DNA from: JADHLJ01 sp038146985
GTDB taxonomy: Bacteria; Pseudomonadota; Alphaproteobacteria; Thalassobaculales; Thalassobaculaceae
Length of the DNA stretch: 64,000 nt
Assembly: GCA_038146985.1 (NCBI GenBank)
Contig: JAYQSQ010000012.1
Coordinates: forward strand, 248,001 to 312,000
Reading direction: 5' to 3'
Under the pieces are notes generated by a model that ran no database searches, was not told where the DNA came from, and saw only the letters and a program-made list of their open reading frames with translations. Below are positions 45,221 through 53,639 of the stretch, one piece after another. The first letter of the stretch is position 1. Each line of letters begins with the position of its first letter. The position numbers were made by a program, and so were the translations under genes.

Positions 45221-46150
45221 ATGCTTGTCTCGTCACGCCCCGCCTTTTCAGCCCGAGGGACGCGCGTGCCTCCGATCCGTCAAGCCATCGAGAGTGTGCC
45301 GGCGCCGATGCGCGGGGTTATCTGCATGACCCTGGGCGCGCTGGTGCTGACCATCAACGACGGGATGGCGAAATACCTCACCGAAAGCTATCCGGTCGGC
45401 CAGGTGATGGCGCTACGGGGCGTCTCGATCGTCGTGCTGCTCACCGCATTCTATGTGGTGACCGGCCGGACGGCAGCGCTCAAGGTCAACCGATGGAGCC
45501 ACCAGTTGAGCCGGGCGGTGCTGATGACCTGCTCGACGATCTGCTTCGTGACGGGGCTTAGTCTGCTGCCCATCGCCGACGCCATCGCAATCGCCTTCGC
45601 GGGCCCGCTGCTTACCGTGGCGCTGGCGATCCCGTTCCTCGGCGAACGCGTCGGCTGGCGCCGCTGGCTGGCGATCCTGGTCGGCTTCGCGGGTGTCCTG
45701 ATCATGGTGCAGCCGACGGGCGACGCCTTTCGCATCGCCGCGCTCGCCCCGCTTGGTGCGGCCTTTTTCGGCGCCTGCCGCGACGTGGTGACCCGACGGA
45801 TCAGCGGTAGCGAATCCTCCAGCGCCATATTGATGATCAGCACCACTCTGGTCACCCTTGCCGGATTCCTGAGCTGGCCCCTCGGCTGGGCCCCGATCCA
45901 GAGCGCGCATCTGTGGATCTTCGCGGTCTCGGGCATCTTCGTCGGCGTTGCCCAATACCTGATGATCGAAGGTTTCCGGCTCGGCGAGGTCGCCCTGGTC
46001 GCGCCGTTCAAATACACGACCCTGATCTGGGCAGTGCTGATCGGCGCCATTTTCTGGGGCGACATTCCCGGCACCGGCGTGTGGATCGGCACGGTGCTGG
46101 TGGTCGGCGGTGGGATGTACCTGCTTAGAAGCGAAAGCAAGACGCCCTAG
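45221..46150 (+). CDS. EamA-family (DMT) transporter
   Basis: 309 residues from the ATG at 45221; a GTG at 45266 with GAGGGA upstream is a good alternative start. Ten hydrophobic segments form two EamA repeats, e.g. MTLGALVLTINDGMAKYLTE at the start of repeat one and LGAAFFGACRDVVTRRI at the start of repeat two; VALVAPFKYTTLIWAVLIG is typical. Relatives export amino acids or metabolites. It follows the FG-GAP gene by 70 bases on the same strand. Confidence 0.88.
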   Translation: MLVSSRPAFSARGTRVPPIRQAIESVPAPMRGVICMTLGALVLTINDGMAKYLTESYPVGQVMALRGVSIVVLLTAFYVVTGRTAALKVNRWSHQLSRAVLMTCSTICFVTGLSLLPIADAIAIAFAGPLLTVALAIPFLGERVGWRRWLAILVGFAGVLIMVQPTGDAFRIAALAPLGAAFFGACRDVVTRRISGSESSSAILMISTTLVTLAGFLSWPLGWAPIQSAHLWIFAVSGIFVGVAQYLMIEGFRLGEVALVAPFKYTTLIWAVLIGAIFWGDIPGTGVWIGTVLVVGGGMYLLRSESKTP

Positions 46151-46164
46151 GTTGCGTCCCGCGC

Positions 46165-47331
46165 CTACGCCACCGTATACCGCTTCACGAAATCCTCGTT
46201 GATCGTGACGCCGAGGCCCGGCCGCTCGGGGATCTCGACCATGCCGTCCACCGAGACGGGAGCCTCCTCGGCAAGCTCGAACAGCATGGGGTTGGCGCCG
46301 AGGGAATACTCGATGATATGCGCCGCCGGCGACGCCGCCGAGACATGCAGGCCGGCGTTGAACATCAGGGCTCCGCCCCAGAGATGCGGCGCCAGGCGGA
46401 GCTGAAAGGCGCTGGCGATGGCGCCGATCCGCATGGCCTCGGTAATGCCGCCGCAGATCGCCAGATCCGGCTGGAAGATATCGGCGGCGCGCAGCTCGGC
46501 GAGGTCGCGAAAGGCGAAGCGGGTGGCCTCGCTCTCGCCGGTGGCGATCGGAATATCGGTGCTGGACCGCACCTCGGCGAGGCCGCGCTTGTCGTCGGCG
46601 GTCACCGGCTCCTCGAACCAGGCGATATCGCAATCCTCGACCAGCCGGCAGAAGCGTTTCGCCTCGGCGACGCCAAAAGTGCCATGGGCATCACACATGA
46701 TCTCGATTTCGGGACCAAGCGCCGCCCGCGCCGCCCGTACCCGCGCCGCCGAGTGCCGGGCCTCGCCATCGGCGACACCGACCCGCATCTTCACCGCCTT
46801 AAAGCCGCCCCGGTCGATGTAGGACTGAAGCTGTTCTCCGATCTTGTCGGCCGGCGCCCAGCCACCGGAGGCATAGGCCGGCATCCGTTCCCGCCGGCGC
46901 CCACCGAGCAGCCGCCAGACCGGCGCATCGAGGCTCTTGCCGAGGATGTCCCAGAGCGCCATGTCGATGCCGCTGATGGCCGAGATCGTGATCCCACGCC
47001 GGCCGAGGATCGGGAAGACATGACCACGGTCGAGCGCATAGTGCGCCCGCACGCCACTGTAGAAGGTCTCCCAATGGCGGGTAATGTCACGGGGATCGTC
47101 GCCGATCAGCATGGGGCCGAGCTCACGCTCGATGAGCGAGACGACGGCGCGGTTATCCCCAGCGCTGGCAACGGTCGCTTTCGCCTCGCCGTGCCCGACC
47201 AACCCGCATTCGGTCTCTATGCGGACCAAAGCCATGTCAAAGGAGGCGACCAGACCGAAATCCGAGCGATGGCGCTGCGCCTCAGGAATCGGAACGTGCA
47301 GCCACCACGCCTTCACCGACTTGATTTTCAT
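46165..47331 (-). CDS. mandelate racemase/muconate lactonizing enzyme family protein (enolase superfamily)
   Basis: 388 residues. The ATG at 47331 has GAGGGAC directly upstream; a GTG at 47343 is less likely. Barrel motifs are VKMRVGVADG (K-x-R), IMCDAHGTF, AWFEEPVTADD, IATGESEAT and RLAPHLWGGAL (catalytic His with a following GG). The metal ligands Asp, Glu and Glu are all present, and His and Lys are placed as in the MR subgroup of acid-sugar dehydratases. It differs from the paralogue at 15009, which has K-x-H. The substrate is unknown. It converges on the EamA transporter gene, 14 bases apart. Confidence 0.87.
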   Translation of the reverse strand: MKIKSVKAWWLHVPIPEAQRHRSDFGLVASFDMALVRIETECGLVGHGEAKATVASAGDNRAVVSLIERELGPMLIGDDPRDITRHWETFYSGVRAHYALDRGHVFPILGRRGITISAISGIDMALWDILGKSLDAPVWRLLGGRRRERMPAYASGGWAPADKIGEQLQSYIDRGGFKAVKMRVGVADGEARHSAARVRAARAALGPEIEIMCDAHGTFGVAEAKRFCRLVEDCDIAWFEEPVTADDKRGLAEVRSSTDIPIATGESEATRFAFRDLAELRAADIFQPDLAICGGITEAMRIGAIASAFQLRLAPHLWGGALMFNAGLHVSAASPAAHIIEYSLGANPMLFELAEEAPVSVDGMVEIPERPGLGVTINEDFVKRYTVA

Positions 47332-47472
47332 CTTGTCCCTCACTTGTGCGCTGGGGCCACGATCCTTGCACCGGCCGTTCCTTGGCCTTTGCGGGGATCA
47401 CGGATTGACCCGCTTCTTCCTCCCGCATATACGAGCCGCATGATTATGACGAGCCTTTCCGGGCATTGACCG

Positions 47473-48798
47473 GTGACTTATCCGCAACCCGCCGCCTCAG
47501 ATTCCGGCCAGCAGCGCCCCAACGAGGCGATCCTGCGCAATCTTCAGGCCGGCCGCTTCGGCGAGGAACTTCCGGGGCTGCGCCGGAGGCTTGTGTCGTC
47601 ACCCGATGATCACGGCGCGAGCTATCTGTACGCGCTTGCCTCTGCGGGAACCGGCGGGCGCGAGGCTGAACGCCGATGGATGACACGCGCCCTGGTTCTG
47701 GCGCCGGACCATGCCCATATCCGCACATCCCTCGGCGTAGCACGCCTGCGGGATGGCGATATCGACGGCGCGCTCGCCGATTTCGACAGGACCTTGAAGA
47801 CAAACCCCAATTTTGCTGCGGCGCGGTATAACCGGGCAATCATCCATCTGGAGGCAACGCGCTTCGCGCGCGGCTGGGCTGATTATGAGTGGCGCTTCTC
47901 CTATCCCGCAGCACCCGGAGAATGGCGTGACTTTCCGAGTCCGGTTTGGGACGGCGTATCCCCAATCGACGGAAAGTTGCTGGTTTGGGTCGAACAATCG
48001 ATCTCGGCTCAGATCCTTTTCGCCTCGGTCTACACAGAGTTTGAGGCGCCCGGCGGTCTCATCGTGGAAGCCGATAGCGCGTTGGTGCCCTTGTTGCGGC
48101 GGGTACTACCGAAGGCGGAGGTTATCGCCGCCTCGACACCACCGGATGCCCGCCTCCACGCCGACGACATCGCGGCCCAGATTCCGATGGGACGGCTTTG
48201 TGGGCTGAAACGCCGCTCGATTGCCGACTTTCGCAAGGCAAAGCGAAGTTTCCTGATCGCCGACGGCGACCGCGCATTGGACCTGATGCTCGATCTCGTG
48301 AAGCCGGAGAAGCACACGATCGGGCTCGCCTGGCGCAGCCAGACAAAAGGCGGCGCAAGACTTACGCTGGATTTCCTTGAACCGGTGCTGAAGGTACCGG
48401 ATATCACCTGGGTCAGCCTGGAAGATGAAAGCGCGGTGCCGGAAATTCGCGCCTTCGAAGAGCGGACCGGCATCAAGATCACAACAGATCACGAGATTGA
48501 CGTCGAAGCCGACCTGGACGGCCTCGCCGCTCTGATCACGGCCTGCGACCTGACGATCGCCGTCGACAAGCCGGTCGCCCATCTCGCGGGCGCGCTCGGA
48601 CGGTCGGTCTGGACGCTGTTGCCGAACCGGCACGAGGCGCGCTGGTACTGGTTCAGCGGTCACCATCCCCGACCGATCAAGTTCTCGCGCTGGTATCCGG
48701 CGATGCGTCTCGTATGGCGGATCAACGAAGAATCGCCGAGGGCCTACGTCAGCCGGCTGGCAAATCTCGTCGCCGGCGCCGCCCATGCGGCTGGGTGA
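47473..48798 (+). CDS. TPR protein with glycosyltransferase-like C-terminal domain
   Basis: 441 residues from a GTG at 47473. The N-terminal third holds TPR repeats (e.g. AHIRTSLGVARLRDGDIDGA and AAARYNRAIIHLEATRFARG). The C-terminal part resembles the second Rossmann domain of heptosyltransferase/GT-B enzymes: IGLAWRSQTKGG, ITWVSLEDESAVPEI, ACDLTIAVDKPVAHLAGALG and VWTLLPNRHEARWYW. It may be an O-GlcNAc-transferase-like or lipopolysaccharide enzyme, or only a non-catalytic relative. It ends 7 bases before tRNA-Arg, which is on the other strand. Confidence 0.75.
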   Translation: MTYPQPAASDSGQQRPNEAILRNLQAGRFGEELPGLRRRLVSSPDDHGASYLYALASAGTGGREAERRWMTRALVLAPDHAHIRTSLGVARLRDGDIDGALADFDRTLKTNPNFAAARYNRAIIHLEATRFARGWADYEWRFSYPAAPGEWRDFPSPVWDGVSPIDGKLLVWVEQSISAQILFASVYTEFEAPGGLIVEADSALVPLLRRVLPKAEVIAASTPPDARLHADDIAAQIPMGRLCGLKRRSIADFRKAKRSFLIADGDRALDLMLDLVKPEKHTIGLAWRSQTKGGARLTLDFLEPVLKVPDITWVSLEDESAVPEIRAFEERTGIKITTDHEIDVEADLDGLAALITACDLTIAVDKPVAHLAGALGRSVWTLLPNRHEARWYWFSGHHPRPIKFSRWYPAMRLVWRINEESPRAYVSRLANLVAGAAHAAG

Positions 48799-48804
48799 CG
48801 GCGC

Positions 48805-48881
48805 TGGCGACCCCGGCAGGACTCGAACCTGCAACCATCAGCTTAGAAGGCTGGTGCTCTATCCAATTGAGCTACGGGGCC
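48805..48881 (-). tRNA. tRNA-Arg (anticodon TCT)
   Basis: 77 bases including an encoded CCA. The acceptor stem GGCCCCG pairs with CGGGGTC (one G-T). The D-arm is GCTCAATTGGATAGAGC, the anticodon loop CTTCTAA gives TCT, and the T-arm GCAGGTTCGAGTCCTGC is regular. It reads AGA codons. Confidence 0.93.
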
Positions 48882-48906
48882 ATCGTCGACCATCGCGCCA
48901 GACGGA

Positions 48907-49212
48907 TCAATGGGTCCAGGACCCGGTGCGGCCAAAAGCGAAATTGTCGGCATAGGTCTTGATCCTCGGCTTCGAACGCCGGGGCTCTTGAACGACATAA
49001 GCGAGATTGTGCTTCTTGGCGTAGGCGATGGCCTCTTCCTTGGTATCGAAGCCGAGTCGCACCTGGTTCTTGGTATCTCCGGCGGAGATCCAGCCCATTA
49101 GGGGCTCGGGCCGGCGCGCCGTCTCGGGCGCATGTTCCAGCACCCAGCGTCGAGTCTTGGCCTTGCCCGATTGCATTGCCGTCTTTGCCGGTTGGTAAAT
49201 TCGCACGGTCAT
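48907..49212 (-). CDS. NDUFS4-like complex I accessory protein (ETC complex I subunit)
   Basis: 101 residues from the ATG at 49212 (MTVRIYQPAKTAMQSGKAKT). It matches the alphaproteobacterial homologue of the 18-kDa NDUFS4 subunit: RRWVLEHAPETARRPEPLMG, then AGDTKNQVRLGFDTKEEAIA and a basic C-terminus. It is an accessory protein of respiratory NADH dehydrogenase, cytoplasmic face. It lies between two tRNA genes on the same strand. Confidence 0.92.
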   Translation of the reverse strand: MTVRIYQPAKTAMQSGKAKTRRWVLEHAPETARRPEPLMGWISAGDTKNQVRLGFDTKEEAIAYAKKHNLAYVVQEPRRSKPRIKTYADNFAFGRTGSWTH

Positions 49213-49241
49213 CGCCACGCTCCTCGTCTCGCGAGCCGGGT

Positions 49242-49318
49242 TGGTCGGGGTGGACGGATTCTGAACCGCCGGCCCTCTGCTCCCAAAGCAGATGCGCTAC
49301 CAGGCTGCGCTACACCCG
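49242..49318 (-). tRNA. tRNA-Pro (anticodon TGG), with two single-base anomalies
   Basis: The anticodon arm CTGCTTTGGGAGCAG gives TGG, the D-arm is GCGCAGCCTGGTAGCGC and CCA is encoded. The 3' acceptor strand is CACCCCG, which calls for CGGGGTG at the 5' end, but the DNA has CGGGTG, one G too few. The T-loop reads TTCAGAAT, eight bases instead of seven. Both anomalies are one-base indels and do not fit a working tRNA. Confidence 0.88.
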
Positions 49319-49522
49319 CCGAGGCTCAAAAGCCCTGATTTACTAGGGTTTTTTAGCATCCGGCGCAATAGCCGTTTTCGTGGGGCGGTCGATTTTTGGC
49401 GAACATAGCCGAAACCAGGCGATCGGTTCGTCAAAAACCTATCAAAGCCATGTTCCACGTTCGTTCACCGATCGGCAAAGGGACTCAGCGAACTAAAATC
49501 AAAAGTTCGCGCGGCTGTCCGC

Positions 49523-49999
49523 CTATGGCGCAAAGGCCGCGTGTTCAACCCGGTCGCCGGCCTTGATGCCCAGCCGTGCCGCGGTCCCGCCGCGCAGTTC
49601 CAGCACCGCGAGGACGCGACCGCGCGAGGATATGGTGTCGAGTGAGCCCGGAACCGCGCGCTCATGAACCCGAAAGATTCGTCCGTCCTCGCGGATGAAC
49701 AGCATGTCCAGCGGGATCAGCGTGTTCTTCATCCACATGGCCTGCCATTCCTCGCGGGTGTAGAGGAACAGCATGCCGGCATCGGCGGCAAGCGACTCGC
49801 GGAACATCAGTCCCCGAGCCTGCTCCTCGGGCGTGCGCGCGATCTCGACCTGGAAGGCATGGGACTTGCCATCGGACGTGTGGATCGCCAAGGGCTCCAT
49901 CGGTCCGGGCTTGCCGCCGGGAGTCTGGGCCGGAACGTCCCGGACCGGCGCAATCAGGATGGCCAACATAAGCAGCGCCGGCAGCCAGCATCGCTTCAT
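49523..49999 (-). CDS. DUF192 family protein, exported
   Basis: 158 residues from the ATG at 49999, which overlaps the stop of the upstream HDAC-like gene (ATGA) and has AAGGAGG 9 bases upstream. The N-terminus (LPALLMLAILIAPVRDVPAQ) is a signal peptide. The DUF192 core shows RTPEEQARGLMFRESLAADA and AMWMKNTLIPLDMLFIREDG. Its function is unknown; the family is periplasmic and often linked to other envelope genes. Confidence 0.88.
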   Translation of the reverse strand: MKRCWLPALLMLAILIAPVRDVPAQTPGGKPGPMEPLAIHTSDGKSHAFQVEIARTPEEQARGLMFRESLAADAGMLFLYTREEWQAMWMKNTLIPLDMLFIREDGRIFRVHERAVPGSLDTISSRGRVLAVLELRGGTAARLGIKAGDRVEHAAFAP

Positions 50000-51123
50000 G
50001 GCGCGGTTACCTCCTTGATCAGGTCCCTGACTTCGCCGCGTACTGGGCCCCAATTCGGCGGATCAAGCAAGCTTGAGAACCAGTGTTCCGGCGGGTTCCG
50101 GCCCCGCGAATGGTTCCAGTCCAGCGCCCGCAACACGGTCTCGGCGGCGAATGAGAGGTTTTTCGGCGGCGTGTATCCGTTGAGACCGGCCCAGACCAGG
50201 GTCCAGGCCCGGGCGACCGCCCAGGGGTTGTACCCGCCGCCGCCGGTCACCAGGACACGGGGCGCCAGGCGGGCCGTCCGTTCGACCGCACGCGCGAGCG
50301 CGCCATTGGAAAGGGTAAGCTTGCTCTGCGGATCATCCGCCAGAGCGTCACAGCCGGATTGGATTACCACCGCCTCGGCCTTGAACGCCGCGCCGAGGGG
50401 GAGCACCGCCTCGGTGATCACCGCATCCAGTTCACTGTCGTTGAAGCCCGCCGGCACCGGCAGGTTGCGGGCCAAGCCGCCCGCCCGGTCGCCGCGTCCG
50501 CCGGTGCGGGGCCAGCGGCCGTCCTCATGGATCGAGATGGTCAGCACCCGGTCCTCGTCGTGGAACGCGTCCTGGACGCCATCACCGTGATGCGCGTCCA
50601 GATCCACGTAGAGGATCCGCTGAAGTCCCGCGTCGAGCATCGCCAGGATGGCGAGCACCGAATCATTGAAGAAGCAGAACCCATAGGCCATCGCCGGGCG
50701 GCCGTGATGGGTGCCGCCGGCCAGCGAATGGATCACGCCGCGCGGTACCGACGCCAGCGCCCGGGCCGCGTGAATACTGGCGCCGCATGCCGTCGCGGGG
50801 CGGGTGAAAATCTCGGGAAAGACCGGATTGCCGTTGCGCCCGATATTGAAGCGGTGCTTCACCTCATCGGACACCCTGCCGTCGCGTTCGGCGTTCCAGA
50901 CCGCGTCGACATAGGCCGGCTCGTGGAACCGCGCGAGCATCTGCGGCGTCGCGATCGGGCTTTCGAGATAACTGGCGTCATCCAGCCAGCCCAGCGCGCG
51001 GGCCAGATCCATCACCGGCGTCACCCGATGGATCGACAACGGATGGCGCCGACCATAGCGCGAGGCCCGATAAATCTCGCTGCCGATCATGACGGGACGA
51101 TCTGGAAAAGCAGGCGGAAGCAT
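49996..51123 (-). CDS. histone deacetylase-family amidohydrolase
   Basis: 375 residues from the ATG at 51123; the frame opens further upstream without a better start. Zinc amidohydrolase of the arginase/deacetylase fold: SLAGGTHHGRPAMAYGFCFF (catalytic His pair), ILYVDLDAHHGDGVQDAF (Asp and His zinc ligands), IQSGCDALADDP (second Asp ligand) and LVTGGGGYNPWAVAR. Bacterial members deacetylate acetylpolyamines or acetoin-pathway proteins. It is co-transcribed with DUF192 and divergent from the ABC permease. Confidence 0.9.
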   Translation of the reverse strand: MLPPAFPDRPVMIGSEIYRASRYGRRHPLSIHRVTPVMDLARALGWLDDASYLESPIATPQMLARFHEPAYVDAVWNAERDGRVSDEVKHRFNIGRNGNPVFPEIFTRPATACGASIHAARALASVPRGVIHSLAGGTHHGRPAMAYGFCFFNDSVLAILAMLDAGLQRILYVDLDAHHGDGVQDAFHDEDRVLTISIHEDGRWPRTGGRGDRAGGLARNLPVPAGFNDSELDAVITEAVLPLGAAFKAEAVVIQSGCDALADDPQSKLTLSNGALARAVERTARLAPRVLVTGGGGYNPWAVARAWTLVWAGLNGYTPPKNLSFAAETVLRALDWNHSRGRNPPEHWFSSLLDPPNWGPVRGEVRDLIKEVTAP

Positions 51124-51151
51124 GGCGAAGACGTAGCCCGGCGCGACGGAC

Positions 51152-51985
51152 TTGCCAAGCCCGGCCACCATCGCGATAGTCGCCGCCGGACACGCGGTCC
51201 TTTCCCTCGACACAGCGGAACGCCAGCACGTGAAACTGATCCGTCCCCTGGTGATCACGATCGGGCTTTTCGCCGTCTGGCAGATCATCGTCTGGATCAG
51301 CGGGGCGCCGCATTACATCCTTCCCGGTCCGGCCCGGGTCCTCGCCGCGTGGCGGGAGCATGGCGATGTGATCCTCGGCCATGCCGGGGTGACCCTGGCC
51401 GAAATCCTGCTCGGGCTCGTGATCGGAACCGCAATCGGCGCTGGAACCGCGCTCACCATGGCTCATGCCCGCCAGTTGCGCCGCTGGTTGCTGCCCGTTC
51501 TGGTGATCAGCCAGGCAATCCCGGTCTTCGCCCTCGCCCCGATCCTGGTCCTCTGGCTCGGCTACGGCATGGCTTCAAAGGTGGCGATGGCGGCCCTGAT
51601 CATCTTTTTTCCCGTGACCGCCGCGTTTCACGACGGATTGCGCCGCACCGAGCCGGCGCTGATCGACAGCGCCCGGACCCTGGGGTGCGACGGGCTGGCC
51701 CTGCTGCTCCGGGTGCGCATCCCTGCGGCACTGCCGGCCTTCGGATCGGGTCTACGGGTCGCCTGCGCGGTGGCCCCGATCGGCGCGGTGGTCGGCGAGT
51801 GGGTCGGCTCCAGCGCCGGCCTCGGCTATCTGATGCTGCATTCCAACGCGCGCATGCAGATCGACGTGATGTTCGCCGCCCTGCTCACGCTGGCGGTTCT
51901 GGCCGTCGCTCTCTATGCCCTGGTGGACCTTGCCCTGCGCCACGCCATGCCCTGGCAGCCCGGCGAGACCTTGGAGGAAGGGTAA
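51152..51985 (+). CDS. ABC transporter permease (nitrate/sulfonate/thiamine-precursor type)
   Basis: 277 residues as an open frame; a GTG at 51230 (then KLIRPLVITIGLFAVWQIIV) is the more typical start, giving 251 residues. Six membrane segments are seen. The EAA loop of the BPD family reads ALIDSARTLGCDGLALLLRV. The family moves sulfonates, nitrate or hydroxymethylpyrimidine with a binding protein and an ATPase, but neither partner lies in the flanking genes. The 5' end overlaps the upstream open frame of the divergent HDAC-like gene. Confidence 0.85.
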   Translation: MPSPATIAIVAAGHAVLSLDTAERQHVKLIRPLVITIGLFAVWQIIVWISGAPHYILPGPARVLAAWREHGDVILGHAGVTLAEILLGLVIGTAIGAGTALTMAHARQLRRWLLPVLVISQAIPVFALAPILVLWLGYGMASKVAMAALIIFFPVTAAFHDGLRRTEPALIDSARTLGCDGLALLLRVRIPAALPAFGSGLRVACAVAPIGAVVGEWVGSSAGLGYLMLHSNARMQIDVMFAALLTLAVLAVALYALVDLALRHAMPWQPGETLEEG

Positions 51986-52032
51986 GCCACGTTTGGCGCT
52001 TCCCGGAACCCGGCGACCTGTCGGATTGCCGC

Positions 52033-52467
52033 CTATTCTCCGTAGAGATCGTGAGCGCGGGTCTCAAAGGCGGCGACCATGCGTTTGACCGCCTCGTTGA
52101 ACAGGACCGCGATGATCTTCTGCAGTACCGCGGAGCGGAACTCGAAATCGACATGGAAATCCACCAGACAGCCGTCCGGGTGCGGATGGAAGATCCAGTG
52201 GTTGTCGAGATACTTGAACGGCCCGTCGGCATATTCGACATCGATGCGGCGGCCCTCCCGGTCCAATGTCACCCGGGAGGTGAAACGCTCGCGCACCAGC
52301 TTGTAGCCGATCATCAGGTCGGCAACGATCAGAGTCTCGCTCGACGAGCGGATGCGCGCGCCGACGCACCAGGGCAGGAACTCGGGATAACGGCGCACGT
52401 CCGCGACGAGATCGAATAGCTGCTCCGGGCGAAACGGGATCACCCGCTGTTCGGAATGGACCGTCAT
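52033..52467 (-). CDS. CoQ10/RatA-family START-domain protein
   Basis: 144 residues; ATG at 52467. START-like hydrophobic-cavity fold: the pattern FRPEQLFDLVADVRRYPEFL near residue 16 and VDFHVDFEFRSAVLQKII. Mitochondrial Coq10 binds ubiquinone and supports respiration. Bacterial members (RatA type) were also linked to ribosome association. It lies directly downstream of lipA on the same strand (15-base gap). Confidence 0.9.
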   Translation of the reverse strand: MTVHSEQRVIPFRPEQLFDLVADVRRYPEFLPWCVGARIRSSSETLIVADLMIGYKLVRERFTSRVTLDREGRRIDVEYADGPFKYLDNHWIFHPHPDGCLVDFHVDFEFRSAVLQKIIAVLFNEAVKRMVAAFETRAHDLYGE

Positions 52468-52482
52468 AAACTCGCCCGGCCG

Positions 52483-53478
52483 CTAGAGCACCGCGCCCGC
52501 CGCCCGCGCCAGCGCTTCGAGACCGGTGCCGCCACCCGCCAGCTTGGCCTCCCGCGCCGCGCGCAGCCGGGCGAAATCGTCGCCGGCGTGATACGAGGAA
52601 CGGGTCAACGGGGAGGCCGAGACCATCAGGAACCCCTTGCCAAAGGCCGTGCGCTCATAGCTCGCGAACTCGTCCGGCTCGACGAAACGGTCGACCGCGT
52701 GGTGCTTGACGGTGGGCTGGAGGTACTGGCCGATGGTCAGGAAATCGATATCGGCGGAGCGCATGTCGTCCATCACCTGATGCACCTCCTCACGGCTCTC
52801 GCCGAGGCCGACCATCAGGCCGGATTTGGTGAACATCGCCGGGTCCAGCTCCTTCACCCGGTCCAGCAGGCGCAGGGAGTGGAAATAGCGCGAGCCGGGC
52901 CGCACCGTGGGGTAGAGCCGAGGCACGGTCTCGAGATTGTGGTTGAAGACGTCGGGCCGAGCCTCGACCACCACTTCGACCGCCCCGTCCTTCTTCAGAA
53001 AATCCGGGGTGAGGATCTCGATCGTCGTGCCGGGGGATGCCCGGCGAATGGCTTGGATCGTCTCGGCAAAATGCTTGGCGCCGCCGTCGGCCAGATCGTC
53101 CCGGTCGACCGAGGTGATGACGATATGCTCGAGCTCGAGCCGCGCCACCGCCTCGCCGACATTGGTCGGCTCCAGCGGGTCGAGCGCGCCGGGCTTGCCG
53201 GTCGCGACATTGCAGAAGGCGCAGGCGCGGGTGCAGATGGCGCCCATGATCATCATGGTCGCATGCTTCTTGGCCCAGCATTCGCCGATATTCGGGCAGG
53301 CGGCTTCCTCGCATACCGTGTGCAGGTTCCATTCCCGCATCAGATCGCGGGTTTCCTTGTAGACCGGCGAGGTCGGGGCCTTCACACGAATCCAGGCCGG
53401 CTTGCGCTTGATCGGATTATCCGGCCGGTGCGCCTTCTCCGGATGCCGCGCGGCGCCGAGGCGTGGGGGATTGTTCAT
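52483..53478 (-). CDS. lipA: lipoyl synthase
   Basis: 331 residues from the ATG at 53478 (MNNPPRLG); the open frame extends 11 codons further. Radical-SAM enzyme that inserts two sulfurs into octanoyl groups of E2 and GcvH. The auxiliary cluster Cys motif is CEEAACPNIGEC (C-x4-C-x5-C), the radical-SAM motif is CTRACAFC (C-x3-C-x2-C) and the C-terminal RSSYHAG completes the signature. It sits beside the pyruvate dehydrogenase genes whose E2 it lipoylates. Confidence 0.95.
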   Translation of the reverse strand: MNNPPRLGAARHPEKAHRPDNPIKRKPAWIRVKAPTSPVYKETRDLMREWNLHTVCEEAACPNIGECWAKKHATMMIMGAICTRACAFCNVATGKPGALDPLEPTNVGEAVARLELEHIVITSVDRDDLADGGAKHFAETIQAIRRASPGTTIEILTPDFLKKDGAVEVVVEARPDVFNHNLETVPRLYPTVRPGSRYFHSLRLLDRVKELDPAMFTKSGLMVGLGESREEVHQVMDDMRSADIDFLTIGQYLQPTVKHHAVDRFVEPDEFASYERTAFGKGFLMVSASPLTRSSYHAGDDFARLRAAREAKLAGGGTGLEALARAAGAVL

Positions 53479-53498
53479 CACGGATCGTCCCTTACCAC

Positions 53499-53634
53499 CG
53501 TCGTCCCGCACTCGATGCGGGATCCATGCCTGAGCTTCAACGCGTGATCAGTGGTTCCAAACCGCGCCTTACCCGATCCGCTGATCACGCTGCCCCTCTC
53601 AGGCATAGGCCCCGCAGCAAGTGCGGGCTGACGG
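53499..53634. repeat. inverted pair of palindromic repeats (REPIN-like) between lpdA and lipA
   Basis: 53499-53557 (starts CGTCGTCCCGCACTCGATGC) faces 53575-53634. In the first 36 positions 29 agree after reverse-complementing, and both then carry GTGATCAG. The pair lies between the lipA start and the end of lpdA, the only gap of size in this operon-like run. Confidence 0.75.
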
Positions 53635-53639
53635 GTGAA

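Noticed and set aside
50359..52419. Plus-strand open frame of 686 codons
   Set aside because: It covers parts of the HDAC-like, ABC permease and CoQ10-like genes in other frames; its product is Arg-rich without domains.
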